A stretch of 62,595 nt of DNA from Oscillospiraceae bacterium (GCA_029257695.1 JARIAU010000068.1:1-62595), one strand, 5' to 3'; counted from the stretch's first letter, positions 1-9,815 are shown. The notes: generated by a model from the letters alone, not told the origin. Translations and numbers: made by a program.

Positions 1-198
1 AACAGCAACTGGCCGTATATCGTTAAAACCGGTCGATTGGCTATGATTGCGAATATGGTAGCTTTTCCGCTTTTGTCTATCGTTTTTGGGCAGCTCGTCC
101 CGGAACTGTGGTTTGCTTTCGAGAATATGGTCATGCTGGTTATGATGCTGGGTGGACTATTCATTCCTATGTACATTGTCGGAAAAAAATATGAATAA
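1..198 (+). CDS. C-terminal fragment of an integral membrane protein (5' end outside window)
   Basis: Frame 1 is open from the first base to a TAA at 196-198 and encodes the last 65 residues of a protein. The fragment has two hydrophobic segments (about residues 13-30 and 38-58) and a short basic tail ending KKYE, so it is a polytopic membrane protein with a cytoplasmic C-terminus as the likely topology. A strong terminator hairpin starts six bases after the stop, which supports this as a true gene end. The family cannot be named from this fragment; an SdpI-like immunity protein is possible but unproven. Confidence 0.6.
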   Translation, partial: NSNWPYIVKTGRLAMIANMVAFPLLSIVFGQLVPELWFAFENMVMLVMMLGGLFIPMYIVGKKYE

Positions 199-203
199 AA
201 AAG

Positions 204-247
204 AAGCTGCCCATCGAACTTTTTGATTCGCTGGGCAGCTTTACTTT
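204..247 (+). terminator. Rho-independent terminator after the first gene
   Basis: A perfect 10-bp stem (204-213 with 232-241) closes an 18-nt loop and is followed by a short T-rich run. It lies directly after the stop at 198. Confidence 0.75.
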
Positions 248-450
248 GTGGTGTTTTCCCTCGCGTTTGAAGGGGCAAGCAGAGCGCCTGTCCGACTTTG
301 TCAGACTTGGCACCGCCGGAAATTCGGCAAATCAGCAGAAAGAAGCCCGCACGCACTTTGAAAACTCTCAAAAAGGAGGATTCCTCTTCAATGAAATAGG
401 AGTTCAGAAGATGCACCTATGGAACACACCAGAAGATACACGCTGTTTTG

Positions 451-744
451 TTACATCGTCTTATATTTGCGCTCGATCCACACACTGTACCCAATGGAGG
501 GAAGACTCAGCACCACAACCAACCCAAGGACGATTCCCCAATGGGCCCGAAAATCCCAGATCCAATCGGCTGCGTAAAGCAACACCCACGGAATTCCCAG
601 CATCAGCCATGTGATGCCGCTGGAGCGAATATACTGCTCGGTCCAGCTTTGGTTTTTGCAGCGTTCGGGAATGCGTTGATACCCAAACAGGCCCGCAATG
701 CCGTACACGATCCAGAAAAATCCCAAGAGCAGAAACACATTCAT
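451..744 (-). CDS. Small hydrophobic membrane protein, unknown function
   Basis: A 97-residue protein. The start at 744 is chosen over the longer in-frame ORF because AAAGGAGG lies just upstream of this ATG. It has about three hydrophobic segments (residues 2-20, 44-60, 72-90) with aromatic-rich loops and a basic C-terminus. Nothing in the sequence points to an enzyme. It stands alone between two outward-facing regions and is not obviously in an operon with lepA, because the lepA terminator separates them. I do not recognise the family. Confidence 0.65.
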   Translation of the reverse strand: MNVFLLLGFFWIVYGIAGLFGYQRIPERCKNQSWTEQYIRSSGITWLMLGIPWVLLYAADWIWDFRAHWGIVLGLVVVLSLPSIGYSVWIERKYKTM

Positions 745-847
745 TTTACTTCCTCCTTTGTCTGTTTTGGTTCTCTCTATGCAAAGAGTAGCACACAAAA
801 AAACAGAAGCACAACCCCCCATTTCTTAACTTTTTCTTTATTTTTTC

Positions 848-888
848 GCAAAAACAAAAGGCGTGTATCGAATGTCGATACACGCCTT
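848..888 (-). terminator. Terminator of the XRE-lepA operon
   Basis: A 13-bp perfect stem (858-870 with 876-888) with a 5-nt loop. Read on the minus strand it ends in a T-rich run, 12 bases beyond the lepA stop. Confidence 0.9.
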
Positions 889-899
889 TCTCGGTCCAG

Positions 900-2705
900 T
901 TACTGGTCCAGCTTGAGCACCGCCATAAAGGCCTCGGTAGGCAGCTGCACGGAGCCGAGGGAACGCATCTTTTTCTTGCCTTCCTTCTGTTTTTCCAGCA
1001 GCTTCTTCTTACGGGTGATGTCGCCGCCGTAGCACTTGGCCAGCACATCCTTGCGCATGGCCTTGACCGTCTCACGGGCAATCACCTTGCCGCCGATGGC
1101 GGCCTGAATGGGCACCTCGAACAGCTGACGGGGAATGTTCTCCTTCAGCTTTTCGCAGATCTTTCTGGCTCTGGGATAGGCCTTATCCTTGTGGGCGATC
1201 AGACTCAGTGCGTCCACCTGGTCGCCGTTGATGAGCAGATCCACCTTCACCAGCTGGCTGGGGCGATAGCCGCTGATCTCATAGTCCAGCGAAGCATAGC
1301 CACGGGTGTTGGCCTTCAGCGTGTCGAAGAAATCGTAAATGATCTCGTTCAGCGGCATCTCATAGTGCATTTCCACCAGATTGGAGTCCAGATACTGCAT
1401 ATCACAGTACTCACCCCGCCGCTCCTGACACAGGGGCATGATGCTGCCCACATAGTCCTGCGGTGCAATGATGCTGGCCTTCACATAAGGCTCCCGGGCC
1501 TCCGCAATGTGGGCCGGGTCAGGATAATCATGGGGGTTATCCACCGACACCACCGTGCCGTCCGTCTTGGTGACCTCATAAATGACCGAGGGCAGCGTGG
1601 TGACCAGATCCAGATCAAATTCTCGCTCCAACCGCTCCTGAATGATCTCCATGTGAAGCATCCCCAAGAAGCCGCAGCGGAACCCAAAGCCCAGGGCCAC
1701 CGAGGATTCCGGTTCAAAGGACAGGGCCGCATCGTTCAGCTGCAGCTTTTCCAGTGCCTCCCGGAGGTCGGGATACTTCGAGCCGTCTTCCGTGTAAATG
1801 CCGCAGTAGACCATGGGCCGGGCAGGGCGGTAGCCGGGCAGGGCCTCGGCCGCCGGATTGGCGGCCAGCGTGATGGTGTCACCCACACGGGTATCGCTCA
1901 CATTCTTAATACTTGCCGTAAAATAGCCAACCTCGCCGGCCACCAGCTCCTGACAGGGGGCATAGCCCAGCGGCTCCAGATGGCCGCATTCCAACACCTT
2001 GTACTTGGCGTTGGTGGCCATCATCCGAACCTCGCTGCCCACGCCGACCTTGCCTTCCATCACACGGAAGTATACCACCACGCCCCGATAGGCGTCGTAC
2101 TGGCTGTCAAAAATGAGGGCCTTCAGCGGTGCATCCGCACGGCCGGAAGGGGCCGGCACATGGGCCACCACATCCTCCAGCACAGAGCGGATATTGATGC
2201 CGTTCTTGGCGGAGATTTCCGGCGCATCCATGGCGGGCAGGCCGATGATGTTCTCCACCTCTTCCTTCACCCGGGCCGGGTCGGCAGCCGGCAGGTCGAT
2301 CTTGTTGATGACCGGCAGGATTTCCAAATCATGCTCCATGGCCAAATAGGTGTTGGCCAGAGTCTGCGCCTCCACGCCCTGCGAGGCATCCACCACCAAG
2401 ACCGCCCCCTCACAGGCGGCCAGCGAGCGGCTGACTTCATAGTTGAAGTCCACATGGCCCGGGGTGTCGATCAGGTTGAGGATATACTCCTCCTCGTCAT
2501 CGGCATGATAGTGCAGGGTAATGGCACGGGCTTTGATGGTGATGCCACGCTCCCGCTCCAGATCCATGTTGTCCAGAAGCTGATTGGCCATTTCCCGCTG
2601 CTCCACGGCCTCACACACCTCGATCAGACGGTCGCTCAGGGTGGACTTGCCGTGGTCAATGTGGGCAATGATGGAAAAATTTCTGATTTTGCTGGAATCG
2701 ATCAT
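900..2705 (-). CDS. lepA: Elongation factor 4 (LepA), ribosome-associated GTPase
   Basis: A 601-residue protein of the usual length for LepA/EF4, a translational GTPase that back-translocates or remodels stalled ribosomes and influences initiation. The G1 motif AHIDHGKST is at residues 14-22, followed by DTPGH (G3) and NKID (G4). The C-terminal part carries the LepA-specific end rich in basic residues (the [18 protein letters not shown] area). The ATG overlaps the stop of the upstream XRE regulator by four bases (ATGA arrangement), so the two are translationally coupled. A strong terminator follows. In many Clostridia lepA lies near sporulation or hemW genes; here its partner is a regulator instead. 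Confidence 0.98.
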   Translation of the reverse strand: MIDSSKIRNFSIIAHIDHGKSTLSDRLIEVCEAVEQREMANQLLDNMDLERERGITIKARAITLHYHADDEEEYILNLIDTPGHVDFNYEVSRSLAACEGAVLVVDASQGVEAQTLANTYLAMEHDLEILPVINKIDLPAADPARVKEEVENIIGLPAMDAPEISAKNGINIRSVLEDVVAHVPAPSGRADAPLKALIFDSQYDAYRGVVVYFRVMEGKVGVGSEVRMMATNAKYKVLECGHLEPLGYAPCQELVAGEVGYFTASIKNVSDTRVGDTITLAANPAAEALPGYRPARPMVYCGIYTEDGSKYPDLREALEKLQLNDAALSFEPESSVALGFGFRCGFLGMLHMEIIQERLEREFDLDLVTTLPSVIYEVTKTDGTVVSVDNPHDYPDPAHIAEAREPYVKASIIAPQDYVGSIMPLCQERRGEYCDMQYLDSNLVEMHYEMPLNEIIYDFFDTLKANTRGYASLDYEISGYRPSQLVKVDLLINGDQVDALSLIAHKDKAYPRARKICEKLKENIPRQLFEVPIQAAIGGKVIARETVKAMRKDVLAKCYGGDITRKKKLLEKQKEGKKKMRSLGSVQLPTEAFMAVLKLDQ

Positions 2706-3412
2706 ATGGTTTCCTCCTCTTCGGGGGTTGTGCTTTGTTTGGCTTCCATGGTGAAATCCTGATAGGCCCGTCGCTGTTCGTGATCTCGGTGGGCCACATG
2801 CCGATCCACGGTTTTCAGCACCTCCACGATGCCGTCATGCCGGGCCCCCAGATAGGCCCTGGCCTCCGCCTCGCTGATGTGGGGCATTTCCCGGTATTCC
2901 TCCCCCATCTGATGCAGGGCGGCCATAAACCGAGCACGCAGCCAGACCATATCCGAGGTCACCGCCCCATACTGGAAGGGCTGCTCCTCCACCTCATACC
3001 ACTCCGGCTCAAAATCCAGCAGCTCATCCCCCAGATTGCGCAGCAGATCATAGAGGGAGGCCCCCATATAGTGGAAGGCATAGTAGCATACCTCCGGGTC
3101 GTAGTAGCGAAACAGCATTTTGAAGCAGATGTCCACTCCGTCCCGGATGCCCTGCTCCATTTCCTGCAAGGCGCCCTTGGGGGCGCAGAGTTCGGTCTCC
3201 GTGGTGCGCCGTTCATAGTTGAGCAGCTGATCGGTGCTGACCTTGTAATACTCCGCCGCCCGGACAACAAATTCCAGTCCCGGCTCCCGGATGCCCTTTT
3301 CATAGTGGCTCAGCAGTGCCTGACTGACCCCCAGCTGCTGGGCCGCTTCCCGCTGACTGACGCCCTTTTGCTGTCGATACCGGGCCAAATTGGCCGCAAA
3401 TCCTGCTCGCAT
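2702..3412 (-). CDS. XRE-family transcriptional regulator coupled to lepA
   Basis: A 236-residue protein. Residues about 5-60 form a helix-turn-helix of the Cro/CI type ([20 protein letters not shown]), so it should bind DNA as a dimer. The remaining ~170 residues are helical and acidic, rich in Tyr and Trp, with no catalytic motif that I recognise; this part may sense a ligand or partner. It is the first gene of a two-gene unit with lepA and its stop overlaps the lepA start. Its promoter region contains a TATAC repeat array (3452-3481) that could be its own operator. Target genes beyond itself and possibly asnB are unknown. Confidence 0.85.
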   Translation of the reverse strand: MRAGFAANLARYRQQKGVSQREAAQQLGVSQALLSHYEKGIREPGLEFVVRAAEYYKVSTDQLLNYERRTTETELCAPKGALQEMEQGIRDGVDICFKMLFRYYDPEVCYYAFHYMGASLYDLLRNLGDELLDFEPEWYEVEEQPFQYGAVTSDMVWLRARFMAALHQMGEEYREMPHISEAEARAYLGARHDGIVEVLKTVDRHVAHRDHEQRRAYQDFTMEAKQSTTPEEEETI

Positions 3413-3451
3413 GGCGTTCTCTCCTTTGTTTTCTCACTTGTAAGAGCGAAT

Positions 3452-3481
3452 TATACCATAAATTATACAAAATGTATACCA
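3452..3481. promoter_or_regulatory. Possible operator: three phased TATAC repeats
   Basis: The pentamer TATAC occurs at 3452, 3464 and 3475, that is at 12- and 11-bp spacing, all on the same face of the helix. The outer two extend to TATACCA. Two TATAAT-like sequences on the minus strand overlap the array, which is what an autorepressor site in front of the XRE gene would look like. This is inference; no footprint is known. Confidence 0.4.
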
Positions 3482-3557
3482 CTTTTTCCTCTGTTCCGGT
3501 CCCCACGGCACATTTTTTCTCCTCGCCTCATAACATAGAAAAAAAGGAGGCTTACTT

Positions 3558-5408
3558 ATGTGCGGAATTGCGGGATTTTCTGACTTTACCCGAGACAATC
3601 GTGCCCTGGAATGGGGTATGACAGCGGAACATATGGGCTGCACCTTGCAGCACCGAGGGCCGGACGACCGAGGGGTTTGGCAAAGCGAGCACTGCGTGTT
3701 TGCCCATCGGCGGCTGGCGGTCATCGACCCGGAGCACGGCCACCAGCCCATGACCGTGTCCCTCCCGGAGGGGGAGTGCGCCCTGTGCTACAACGGAGAG
3801 CTGTACAACACCGATGAACTGCGCCGGATGCTGATGGCCGAGGGGGTGTCCTTCACCACCCGCACGGACACGGAAGTTCTGCTCTGGATGTGCATCCGCC
3901 ACGGAGCCAATGCCGCCCAACAGCTGGAAGGCATCTTTTCCTTTGCGTTTTGGGACGGGCGGACCAACTCCCTGCTGCTGGTGCGGGATCGCTTCGGCGT
4001 GAAGCCCCTGTTTTACACCTTTGAGGATTCCACCCTGATTTTCGGCAGCGAACGCCGTGCCCTGTTTGCCTATCCGGGGATCACTCCCCGCTGCAACGAG
4101 GAAAGCTGGCAGGAGGTGCTGGCCATTACGCCGGCCCGTACTCCGGGTCACGGAGTATTTGCCGACATTCACGAGCTGAAACCCGGTGAAATGCTGATTT
4201 TTGACGGCCATGGGGCATCCACCTGTCTGTGGTACTCCCTCCAGTGCCGCCCCCACACGGATTCTTACGAGGACACCGTGGCCCACTTGCAGGAGCTGCT
4301 GCGTGGTGCCATTTCCCGGCAGCTGGTCAGCGATGTCCCCCTTGCCACCCTGCTGTCCGGCGGTCTGGACTCCTCCATCATCACCGCCGTGGCCGCACAG
4401 GTCTGTGAGGCCCAGGGGCAGGCGCTGGACACCTATTCCTTCGACTACACCGACAACGAGCGCTACTTCCGCCCCTCCTCCTTCCAGCCGGATGCCGATC
4501 AGCCGTGGGTGGAGCGAATGTCCGCCGCCTTCCACACCCGCCACCACACGCTGGTCTGTCCCATTCCGCAGCTCACCGCTCTGTTGGAGGAAGCGATGTC
4601 GGCCCGAGAGCTCCCCGGCATGGGGGATGTGGACTCCTCGCTGCTCTGGTTCTGCCGGGAGATCCGAACGGAGCATACTGTGGCCCTGTCCGGCGAATGT
4701 TCCGATGAAATTTTCGGCGGCTACCCCTGGTTCCATCGCCGGGATATGCTGGAGTGCGGCACCTTCCCTTGGTGCATGGACTTTTCCGCCCGCAGCGGCG
4801 TGCTGCGTCCGGAGGTGGTGCAGCGGCTGCATCTGGAGGACTATGCCCGCTTCCGCTGCCAGCAAAGCCGCCGTCAGGCCCCCCGTCCGGCGGAGGAAAC
4901 TCCGGAGGAAGGGCTGCGGCGGGAGGTGGGCTGGCTCAACCTGCAATGGTTTATGACCAACCTGCTGGAGCGCAAAGACCGCATGAGTATGTACTCCGGT
5001 CTGGAGGTGCGTGTTCCCTTCTGCGACCACCACCTCATTGAATATGTGTGGAACATTCCGTGGAGCATGAAGAGCCGCAACGGAGTGCGAAAGCAGGTGC
5101 TGCGGGATGCCGCCCGAGGTCTGCTGCCGGAGGATGTGCGCAACCGTCCCAAATCCCCCTATCCCAAGACCCACAACCCTCTCTTTGAAACACTGGTTCG
5201 GACGCAGCTTTCCGCCCTTCTGGACGATCCTTCCGCCCCGATCCACGCTCTGGTGGACGAAGCCGCCCTGCGCGGCGGTCTGCTCCAACAGGCCGGAGAT
5301 TACGGCAAGCCTTGGTTCGGTCAGCTGATGGCCGGCCCGCAAATGCTGGCATGGCTGGTGCAGCTCAACCAATGGATGGTAAAATATGGAATAGAAGTTC
5401 CATTCTGA
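3558..5408 (+). CDS. asnB: Asparagine synthase (glutamine-hydrolysing)
   Basis: A 616-residue class B asparagine synthetase that converts aspartate, ATP and glutamine to asparagine. The mature protein begins with Cys2 (MCGIAGF), the nucleophile of the N-terminal Ntn glutaminase domain. The C-terminal synthetase domain has the PP-loop LSGGLDSS near residues 266-273 and the downstream SGECSDEIFGGYPWF segment. AAAGGAGG precedes the ATG. It is divergent from the XRE regulator with about 145 bp between them. It may be followed in transcription by the YitT gene, but that has its own promoter-like sequence. Confidence 0.97.
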   Translation: MCGIAGFSDFTRDNRALEWGMTAEHMGCTLQHRGPDDRGVWQSEHCVFAHRRLAVIDPEHGHQPMTVSLPEGECALCYNGELYNTDELRRMLMAEGVSFTTRTDTEVLLWMCIRHGANAAQQLEGIFSFAFWDGRTNSLLLVRDRFGVKPLFYTFEDSTLIFGSERRALFAYPGITPRCNEESWQEVLAITPARTPGHGVFADIHELKPGEMLIFDGHGASTCLWYSLQCRPHTDSYEDTVAHLQELLRGAISRQLVSDVPLATLLSGGLDSSIITAVAAQVCEAQGQALDTYSFDYTDNERYFRPSSFQPDADQPWVERMSAAFHTRHHTLVCPIPQLTALLEEAMSARELPGMGDVDSSLLWFCREIRTEHTVALSGECSDEIFGGYPWFHRRDMLECGTFPWCMDFSARSGVLRPEVVQRLHLEDYARFRCQQSRRQAPRPAEETPEEGLRREVGWLNLQWFMTNLLERKDRMSMYSGLEVRVPFCDHHLIEYVWNIPWSMKSRNGVRKQVLRDAARGLLPEDVRNRPKSPYPKTHNPLFETLVRTQLSALLDDPSAPIHALVDEAALRGGLLQQAGDYGKPWFGQLMAGPQMLAWLVQLNQWMVKYGIEVPF

Positions 5409-5431
5409 ACCTTTCTTTGTGGAAAATACCG

Positions 5432-5460
5432 TGGACATTCCCGTCGTTTCGTGCTATCAT
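5432..5460 (+). promoter_or_regulatory. Sigma-A-type promoter for the YitT-family gene
   Basis: TGGACA (5432-5437) and TATCAT (5455-5460) are separated by 17 bp; a TG one base before the -10 box makes an extended -10. Confidence 0.6.
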
Positions 5461-5495
5461 ACCCGGGCGAATACGATTGAAACGGAGTGTCTTTT

Positions 5496-6377
5496 ATGCG
5501 AAAACAAGGTCATTCGTTTACCAAACAGGAGGTCATGTCCGGACTTCGCTTCTTCCTGATGCTGAATCTGGGTCTGATTTTTACAGCCGTGGGCATTGCC
5601 ATTTTTAAGGGTCCCAACCAGTTCGCCTTCGGCGGCACCTCCGGTGTTTCGGTGGTGCTGGCCACCCTGTTCCCAAAGCTGAATGTGGGCGGATTTATGT
5701 GGATCGTCAACATTGTTCTGGTGGTGCTGGGTCTGTTCTGTCTGGGCATCAAGAGCATGGGCTGGACGATCTATTCCTCCTTTGCCCTGTCCTTCTATGT
5801 CAGTGTGTGTGAGTTTCTGGTCCCTTTGAACCAACCCCTCACCGACGACACCTTTTTGGAGTTCTGCTTTGCCGTGCTGCTGCCGGCCTTGGGCAGTGCC
5901 ATTGTCTTTAATGTGGGCGCCTCCACCGGCGGCACCGACATTCTGGCCATGATCCTGCAAAAGCACACCAGCCTTGCCATCGGCAACGCTCTGATGGTGT
6001 GCGACCTGGGCATTGTTCTGGCCGGTGCTGCCCTCTTCGGCCCCAAAACGGGACTGTACTGTATTCTGGGCATGGTGCTCAAATGCACCGTGGTGGACGG
6101 TGCCATCGAAAACCTGAACCTCCGCAAGGTCTGCACCATCATCAGCAAGGACACGGAGGTCATCAAGAATTACATCATCAACGAGCTGCACCGCTCCGCC
6201 ACGGAGCAGACCGCCGTGGGTGCTTACACCCACAAGGAAGAAAAGCTGTTGATGACTGTTCTGACCCGTGCCGAGGCCGCACGGCTGCGCATCTTCCTGC
6301 GCAAGGTGGACCCCAACGCCTTTATGACCATCGTCAATTCCAGCGAGATCATCGGCAAGGGCTTCCGCTCCATCTGA
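5496..6377 (+). CDS. YitT-family membrane protein (DUF161/DUF2179)
   Basis: A 293-residue protein. The ATG at 5496 has GGAG eight bases upstream and is preferred over an in-frame GTG at 5487. The N-terminal two thirds hold about five hydrophobic segments with small-residue-rich repeats (GGTSGVSVVLATLF, GASTGGTDILAMI) typical of the YitT fold. The C-terminal ~80 residues form a soluble DUF2179 domain containing TIISKDTEVIKNYI and VLTRAEAARLR. These proteins are thought to be transporters or envelope regulators, but the substrate is unknown. A strong terminator follows at 6399, so the unit is probably monocistronic. Confidence 0.9.
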   Translation: MRKQGHSFTKQEVMSGLRFFLMLNLGLIFTAVGIAIFKGPNQFAFGGTSGVSVVLATLFPKLNVGGFMWIVNIVLVVLGLFCLGIKSMGWTIYSSFALSFYVSVCEFLVPLNQPLTDDTFLEFCFAVLLPALGSAIVFNVGASTGGTDILAMILQKHTSLAIGNALMVCDLGIVLAGAALFGPKTGLYCILGMVLKCTVVDGAIENLNLRKVCTIISKDTEVIKNYIINELHRSATEQTAVGAYTHKEEKLLMTVLTRAEAARLRIFLRKVDPNAFMTIVNSSEIIGKGFRSI

Positions 6378-6398
6378 TTGGCCCCTTGTGTTCGCCTT

Positions 6399-6431
6399 CG
6401 GCGTCCGGACTGCTCCGGACGCCGTTTTTTT
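6399..6431 (+). terminator. Terminator after the YitT-family gene
   Basis: A perfect 11-bp GC-rich stem (6399-6409 with 6414-6424), a 4-nt loop and seven T residues. Confidence 0.95.
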
Positions 6432-6528
6432 GCGCTTTTTGTCCGACCCTCCCGAAAACGACCGATGCGTTCCCGTCATATTTTTTCCGGCGCTGCACAA
6501 ACTGGTAGTAAGAATGGAGGTACCCATC

Positions 6529-7752
6529 ATGAACTATAAGCGCCTATGCTCCCTGTTTTTCGCCGCTCTTCTGACCTTGTCCCCCATGACAGCCTCTGCC
6601 GTGGGGGCTGCACCTGCTCCGGAGCCGCCGGAAGGTCTGTCCGCTCCGCCCGAGGTGACCTATTCCCCCACCGTCCAAGACACCGACCCCATTCCGGATT
6701 CCAGTGTGAAATCCGCCCTGCTGATGGATGCGGAAACCGGTCAGATCCTGTGGGCCAGAGAGCCGGACACCCAGCGGGAGCCGGCCTCCGTGACCAAAGT
6801 CATGACCATGCTGCTGGTCTGTGAAGCGCTGGATGAAGGCACCTTGCAGCCGGACCAGCTGGTGACCGCTTCCACCCATGCCTCGGAAATGGGCGGCAGC
6901 CAGATCTACCTCAAGGAAGGGGAGCAGATGACGGTAACCGAGCTGCTCAAGGCGGTGGCTGTGGTCTCCGGCAACGATGCTGCTGTGGCCTTGGGCGAGG
7001 CCATTGCAGGCACCGAAACCGCCTTTGTAGAGCGCATGAACCAGCGTGCCGCCCAACTGGGCATGGAGCACACCCACTTCGTCAACTGCACCGGTCTTCC
7101 GGCGGAAAATCACCTGACCACCGCCCACGACATCGCCCTCATGAGTCGGGAGCTGCTGCGCCACGACCGCATTCGGGACTTCACCTCCATCTGGATGGAT
7201 TCCCTGCGGGAGGGTTCGTTCACCCTCTCCTCCACCAATAAGCTGCTGAAAAGCTATGACGGCTGCACCGGGCTGAAAACCGGCTACACCTCACAGGCCG
7301 GCCACTGTATTTCCGCCTCGGCCCGCCGGGAGGATCGGGAACTGATTGCTGTGGTGCTGGGAGCGGCAGACTCCAAGGAACGCTTTGCCACGGCAGCCGC
7401 CCTGCTGGACTGGGGCTTTGCCAACTTCCAATCCGTTCCGGTGGCACCGGACGGCCCCATTGCCCCCATTCCGGTGCTCCATGGCAAACGACCGGAGGTC
7501 GCTGTGCAGGCCCCCTCTGCGACCTTGCTGCTGCGCTGCGGAGACGAAACCCAGCTGACCACCGAACTGGAACTGCTGCCTTCCTGTTCCGCTCCGGTGA
7601 CCACGGAGGACACCGTGGGGCATTTCATTGTGCGTGTGGGGGATGAGGTCGCCGCCGTTGTGCCGCTAACCCCCGCACAAAATGTAGAAAAGTTGGATTT
7701 TAAGGACACTTTTGTCGCCTTCCTAAAAAATCTATGTTCCAACCGGTGGTAG
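6529..7752 (+). CDS. D-alanyl-D-alanine carboxypeptidase (peptidase S11)
   Basis: A 407-residue secreted or membrane-associated penicillin-binding protein of the DacA/DacF type, which trims the terminal D-Ala from peptidoglycan pentapeptides. The start at 6529 has GGAGG eight bases upstream and opens a clear signal peptide (YKRLCSLFFAALLTLSP, cleavage near ASA-VGA). The three active-site motifs are visible: SVTK at 87-90, SGN at 147-149 and KTG at 250-252. The tail contains a smaller beta-rich domain (about 305-400). In sporulators DacF and DacB act on the spore cortex and DacA in vegetative cells; which of these applies cannot be told here. Confidence 0.95.
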   Translation: MNYKRLCSLFFAALLTLSPMTASAVGAAPAPEPPEGLSAPPEVTYSPTVQDTDPIPDSSVKSALLMDAETGQILWAREPDTQREPASVTKVMTMLLVCEALDEGTLQPDQLVTASTHASEMGGSQIYLKEGEQMTVTELLKAVAVVSGNDAAVALGEAIAGTETAFVERMNQRAAQLGMEHTHFVNCTGLPAENHLTTAHDIALMSRELLRHDRIRDFTSIWMDSLREGSFTLSSTNKLLKSYDGCTGLKTGYTSQAGHCISASARREDRELIAVVLGAADSKERFATAAALLDWGFANFQSVPVAPDGPIAPIPVLHGKRPEVAVQAPSATLLLRCGDETQLTTELELLPSCSAPVTTEDTVGHFIVRVGDEVAAVVPLTPAQNVEKLDFKDTFVAFLKNLCSNRW

Positions 7753-7755
7753 CCC

Positions 7756-7784
7756 TTCCCATTTGCAGGCACCTGTGCTAGAAT
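7756..7784 (+). promoter_or_regulatory. Promoter-like sequence upstream of pgi
   Basis: TTCCCA (7756-7761), a 17-bp spacer, then TAGAAT (7779-7784) with an upstream TG (extended -10). Confidence 0.5.
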
Positions 7785-7847
7785 GAAGGCACCATCACCT
7801 GCGCACTTTCCGGCTCTGCGCCGGTACATACTGGAGGAATGTTAATC

Positions 7848-9179
7848 ATGATTAAAGTAGACCTGTCTTCTATCAGCCGTTTTGTTCCCCAGACTCAACT
7901 GGATGCCATGGCACCCCGTGTCGCTGCTGCCCACGAGACCCTTGCCACCGGTTCCGGCGAGGGAAACGATTTTCTGGGCTGGCGTGAGCTTCCCGTCAAC
8001 TACGACAAGGAAGAGTTTGCCCGCATCAAGCAGGCCGCAGCCAAGATCCAGTCCGACTCCAAGGCTTTGGTGGTCATCGGCATCGGCGGCAGCTATCTGG
8101 GCGCCCGTGCGGTGATCGACCTGCTGAAAAGCCCCAATTACAACCTGAAACAGAAGGATACCCCCGACATCTTCTTTGCCGGCAACACCCTGTCCACCGA
8201 TGCGGTGCTGGAGGTGCTGGAGCTGGTGGGGGACCGGGATTATTCCATCAACATCATTTCCAAGTCCGGCACCACCACCGAGCCCGCCGTGGCCTTCCGT
8301 ATCTTCAAAGCCCATCTGGAGCAGAAGTACGGCAAGGAGGAGGCCCGCAAGCGCATTTACTGCACCACCGACGCCGCTCGGGGCGCACTGAAGAGTCTGG
8401 CGGATGCCGAGGGCTATGCATCCTTTGTGGTGCCCGACGATGTGGGCGGCCGTTACAGCGTGCTGACCGCCGTGGGCCTGCTGCCCATCGCCGTGGCCGG
8501 CATTGATATTGACGAGCTGATGGCCGGCGCTGCCGATGCCATGCACGCCTTTGCCGCCGACCGAAGCATGGAAAACCCCGTCTGGAAGTATGTCGCCGCC
8601 CGAAACTGCCTGTACGAAAACGGCAAGAAGGTGGAGATTCTGGGTGCTTACGAGCCCTGCTTCCGGTTTATGGGCGAATGGTGGAAGCAGCTTTATGGCG
8701 AGAGCGAGGGCAAGGACGGCAAGGGACTGTTCCCCGCCAGCGTGGAATTCACCGCTGACCTGCACTCCATGGGTCAGTTCATCCAGGAGGGCGAGCGTGT
8801 CATGTTCGAGACCATCGTCCGCTATGCCAACCCCCATGGTCAGGTGGTCATCGGTGAGGATGCCGACAATGTGGACGGTCTGAACTTCCTGGCCGGTAAG
8901 GATCTGCACTTCGTCTGCGAGCAGGCCATCCGCGGCACCCGTCTGGCCCATGTGGACGGCGGTGTTCCCAACCTGCTGGTGGAGGTGGATTCCATCAATG
9001 CCCGCACCACCGGCGAGCTGATCTACTTCTTTGAGCTGGCCTGCGGCATCAGCGGCTATGTGCTGGGGGTCAACCCCTTCAACCAGCCCGGTGTGGAGGC
9101 CTACAAGAAGAATATGTTCGCACTTCTGGACAAGCCCGGCTATGCCGACCTGCGGGAGCAGCTGCTGCGTCAGCTGTAA
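7848..9179 (+). CDS. pgi: Glucose-6-phosphate isomerase
   Basis: A 443-residue cytosolic enzyme interconverting glucose-6-phosphate and fructose-6-phosphate at the head of glycolysis. The start at 7848 is preferred to an ATG at 7839 because GGAGG (7833-7837) is spaced 10 bases from it but only one base from the other. The SIS-type sugar-phosphate site is seen as [15 protein letters not shown] (near residues 70-85) and [10 protein letters not shown]. The length matches the short Firmicute Pgi. Codon usage is strongly biased to GC-ending codons, as expected for a highly expressed glycolytic gene. Confidence 0.97.
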   Translation: MIKVDLSSISRFVPQTQLDAMAPRVAAAHETLATGSGEGNDFLGWRELPVNYDKEEFARIKQAAAKIQSDSKALVVIGIGGSYLGARAVIDLLKSPNYNLKQKDTPDIFFAGNTLSTDAVLEVLELVGDRDYSINIISKSGTTTEPAVAFRIFKAHLEQKYGKEEARKRIYCTTDAARGALKSLADAEGYASFVVPDDVGGRYSVLTAVGLLPIAVAGIDIDELMAGAADAMHAFAADRSMENPVWKYVAARNCLYENGKKVEILGAYEPCFRFMGEWWKQLYGESEGKDGKGLFPASVEFTADLHSMGQFIQEGERVMFETIVRYANPHGQVVIGEDADNVDGLNFLAGKDLHFVCEQAIRGTRLAHVDGGVPNLLVEVDSINARTTGELIYFFELACGISGYVLGVNPFNQPGVEAYKKNMFALLDKPGYADLREQLLRQL

Positions 9180-9243
9180 GCCTAGGGGCGCAACGAATTC
9201 CACATTTATGCCACAGAAAATGTAAATTTTCTATAAAAAAGTG

Positions 9244-9272
9244 TTGATTAAAGGCGCCAAACATGGTAATAT
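9244..9272 (+). promoter_or_regulatory. Strong sigma-A promoter for the small P-loop gene
   Basis: TTGATT (9244-9249), exactly 17 bp, then TAATAT (9267-9272). The predicted start of transcription is about 55 bases before the ATG. Confidence 0.75.
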
Positions 9273-9335
9273 AAGACAACACCAATCCGATTTCGACATT
9301 TCCTCGAAGTTGGAGAAAAACAAGGAGTGACATAT

Positions 9336-9749
9336 ATGGTAAGAGTCATTATGGGCAAGAAGGGTTCCGGCAAGACCAAGCAGATGATCGAGCTCATCAA
9401 CACTGCGGTCGGCACCGAGCATGGCAATGTGGTTTGCATCGAGCGCAACCGTGCCCTGACTTATGATATTGATTACAATATCCGTCTGGTCGAAGCCAGC
9501 GATTACGATATTCGTTCCTTCGACTTCCTGAAGGGTCTGATTTCCGGTCTGTATGCCGGCAACTACGACATCACCCATATGTGCATTGATTCTCTGTGCC
9601 GTGTGGTGGAGTCCGATCCCACCGATCCCGCTGTGGAAAACTTCCTGGATTGGCTGGAGTCCTTCTCCGAGAAGAACAACATCAAGTTCACCGTCACCAT
9701 CTCCGCGGATGCCTCTCTGGCCAGCGAAGGCGTGAGCAAGTACTTCTGA
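9336..9749 (+). CDS. Small P-loop NTPase-like protein, unknown function
   Basis: A 137-residue protein. AAGGAG (9322-9327) is eight bases before the ATG at 9336, which is preferred to a GTG at 9327 inside the ribosome binding site. A Walker A motif GKKGSGKT lies at residues 7-14 and a hydrophobic stretch ending in ThrHisMetCysIleAsp (about residues 77-82) could be Walker B. There is no domain beyond the minimal P-loop core and no signal peptide. The codons are as biased as in pgi, the gene has its own good promoter and an excellent terminator, so it is probably well expressed as a single cistron. I do not recognise a named family. Confidence 0.85.
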   Translation: MVRVIMGKKGSGKTKQMIELINTAVGTEHGNVVCIERNRALTYDIDYNIRLVEASDYDIRSFDFLKGLISGLYAGNYDITHMCIDSLCRVVESDPTDPAVENFLDWLESFSEKNNIKFTVTISADASLASEGVSKYF

Positions 9750-9766
9750 TTTTACCCAAGCAAGCC

Positions 9767-9803
9767 AACTGCCTTAAGGGGTCTCCCCTTAAGGCAGTTT
9801 TTC
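9767..9803 (+). terminator. Terminator of the small P-loop gene
   Basis: A perfect 15-bp stem (9767-9781 with 9785-9799), 3-nt loop and a T run. Confidence 0.95.
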
Positions 9804-9815
9804 TGTCCCAGCGCA

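Noticed and set aside
448-1032. Plus-strand open frames in 246-1032
   Set aside because: They overlap the lepA 3' end, its terminator and the small membrane gene, and lack ribosome binding sites and coding codon patterns.
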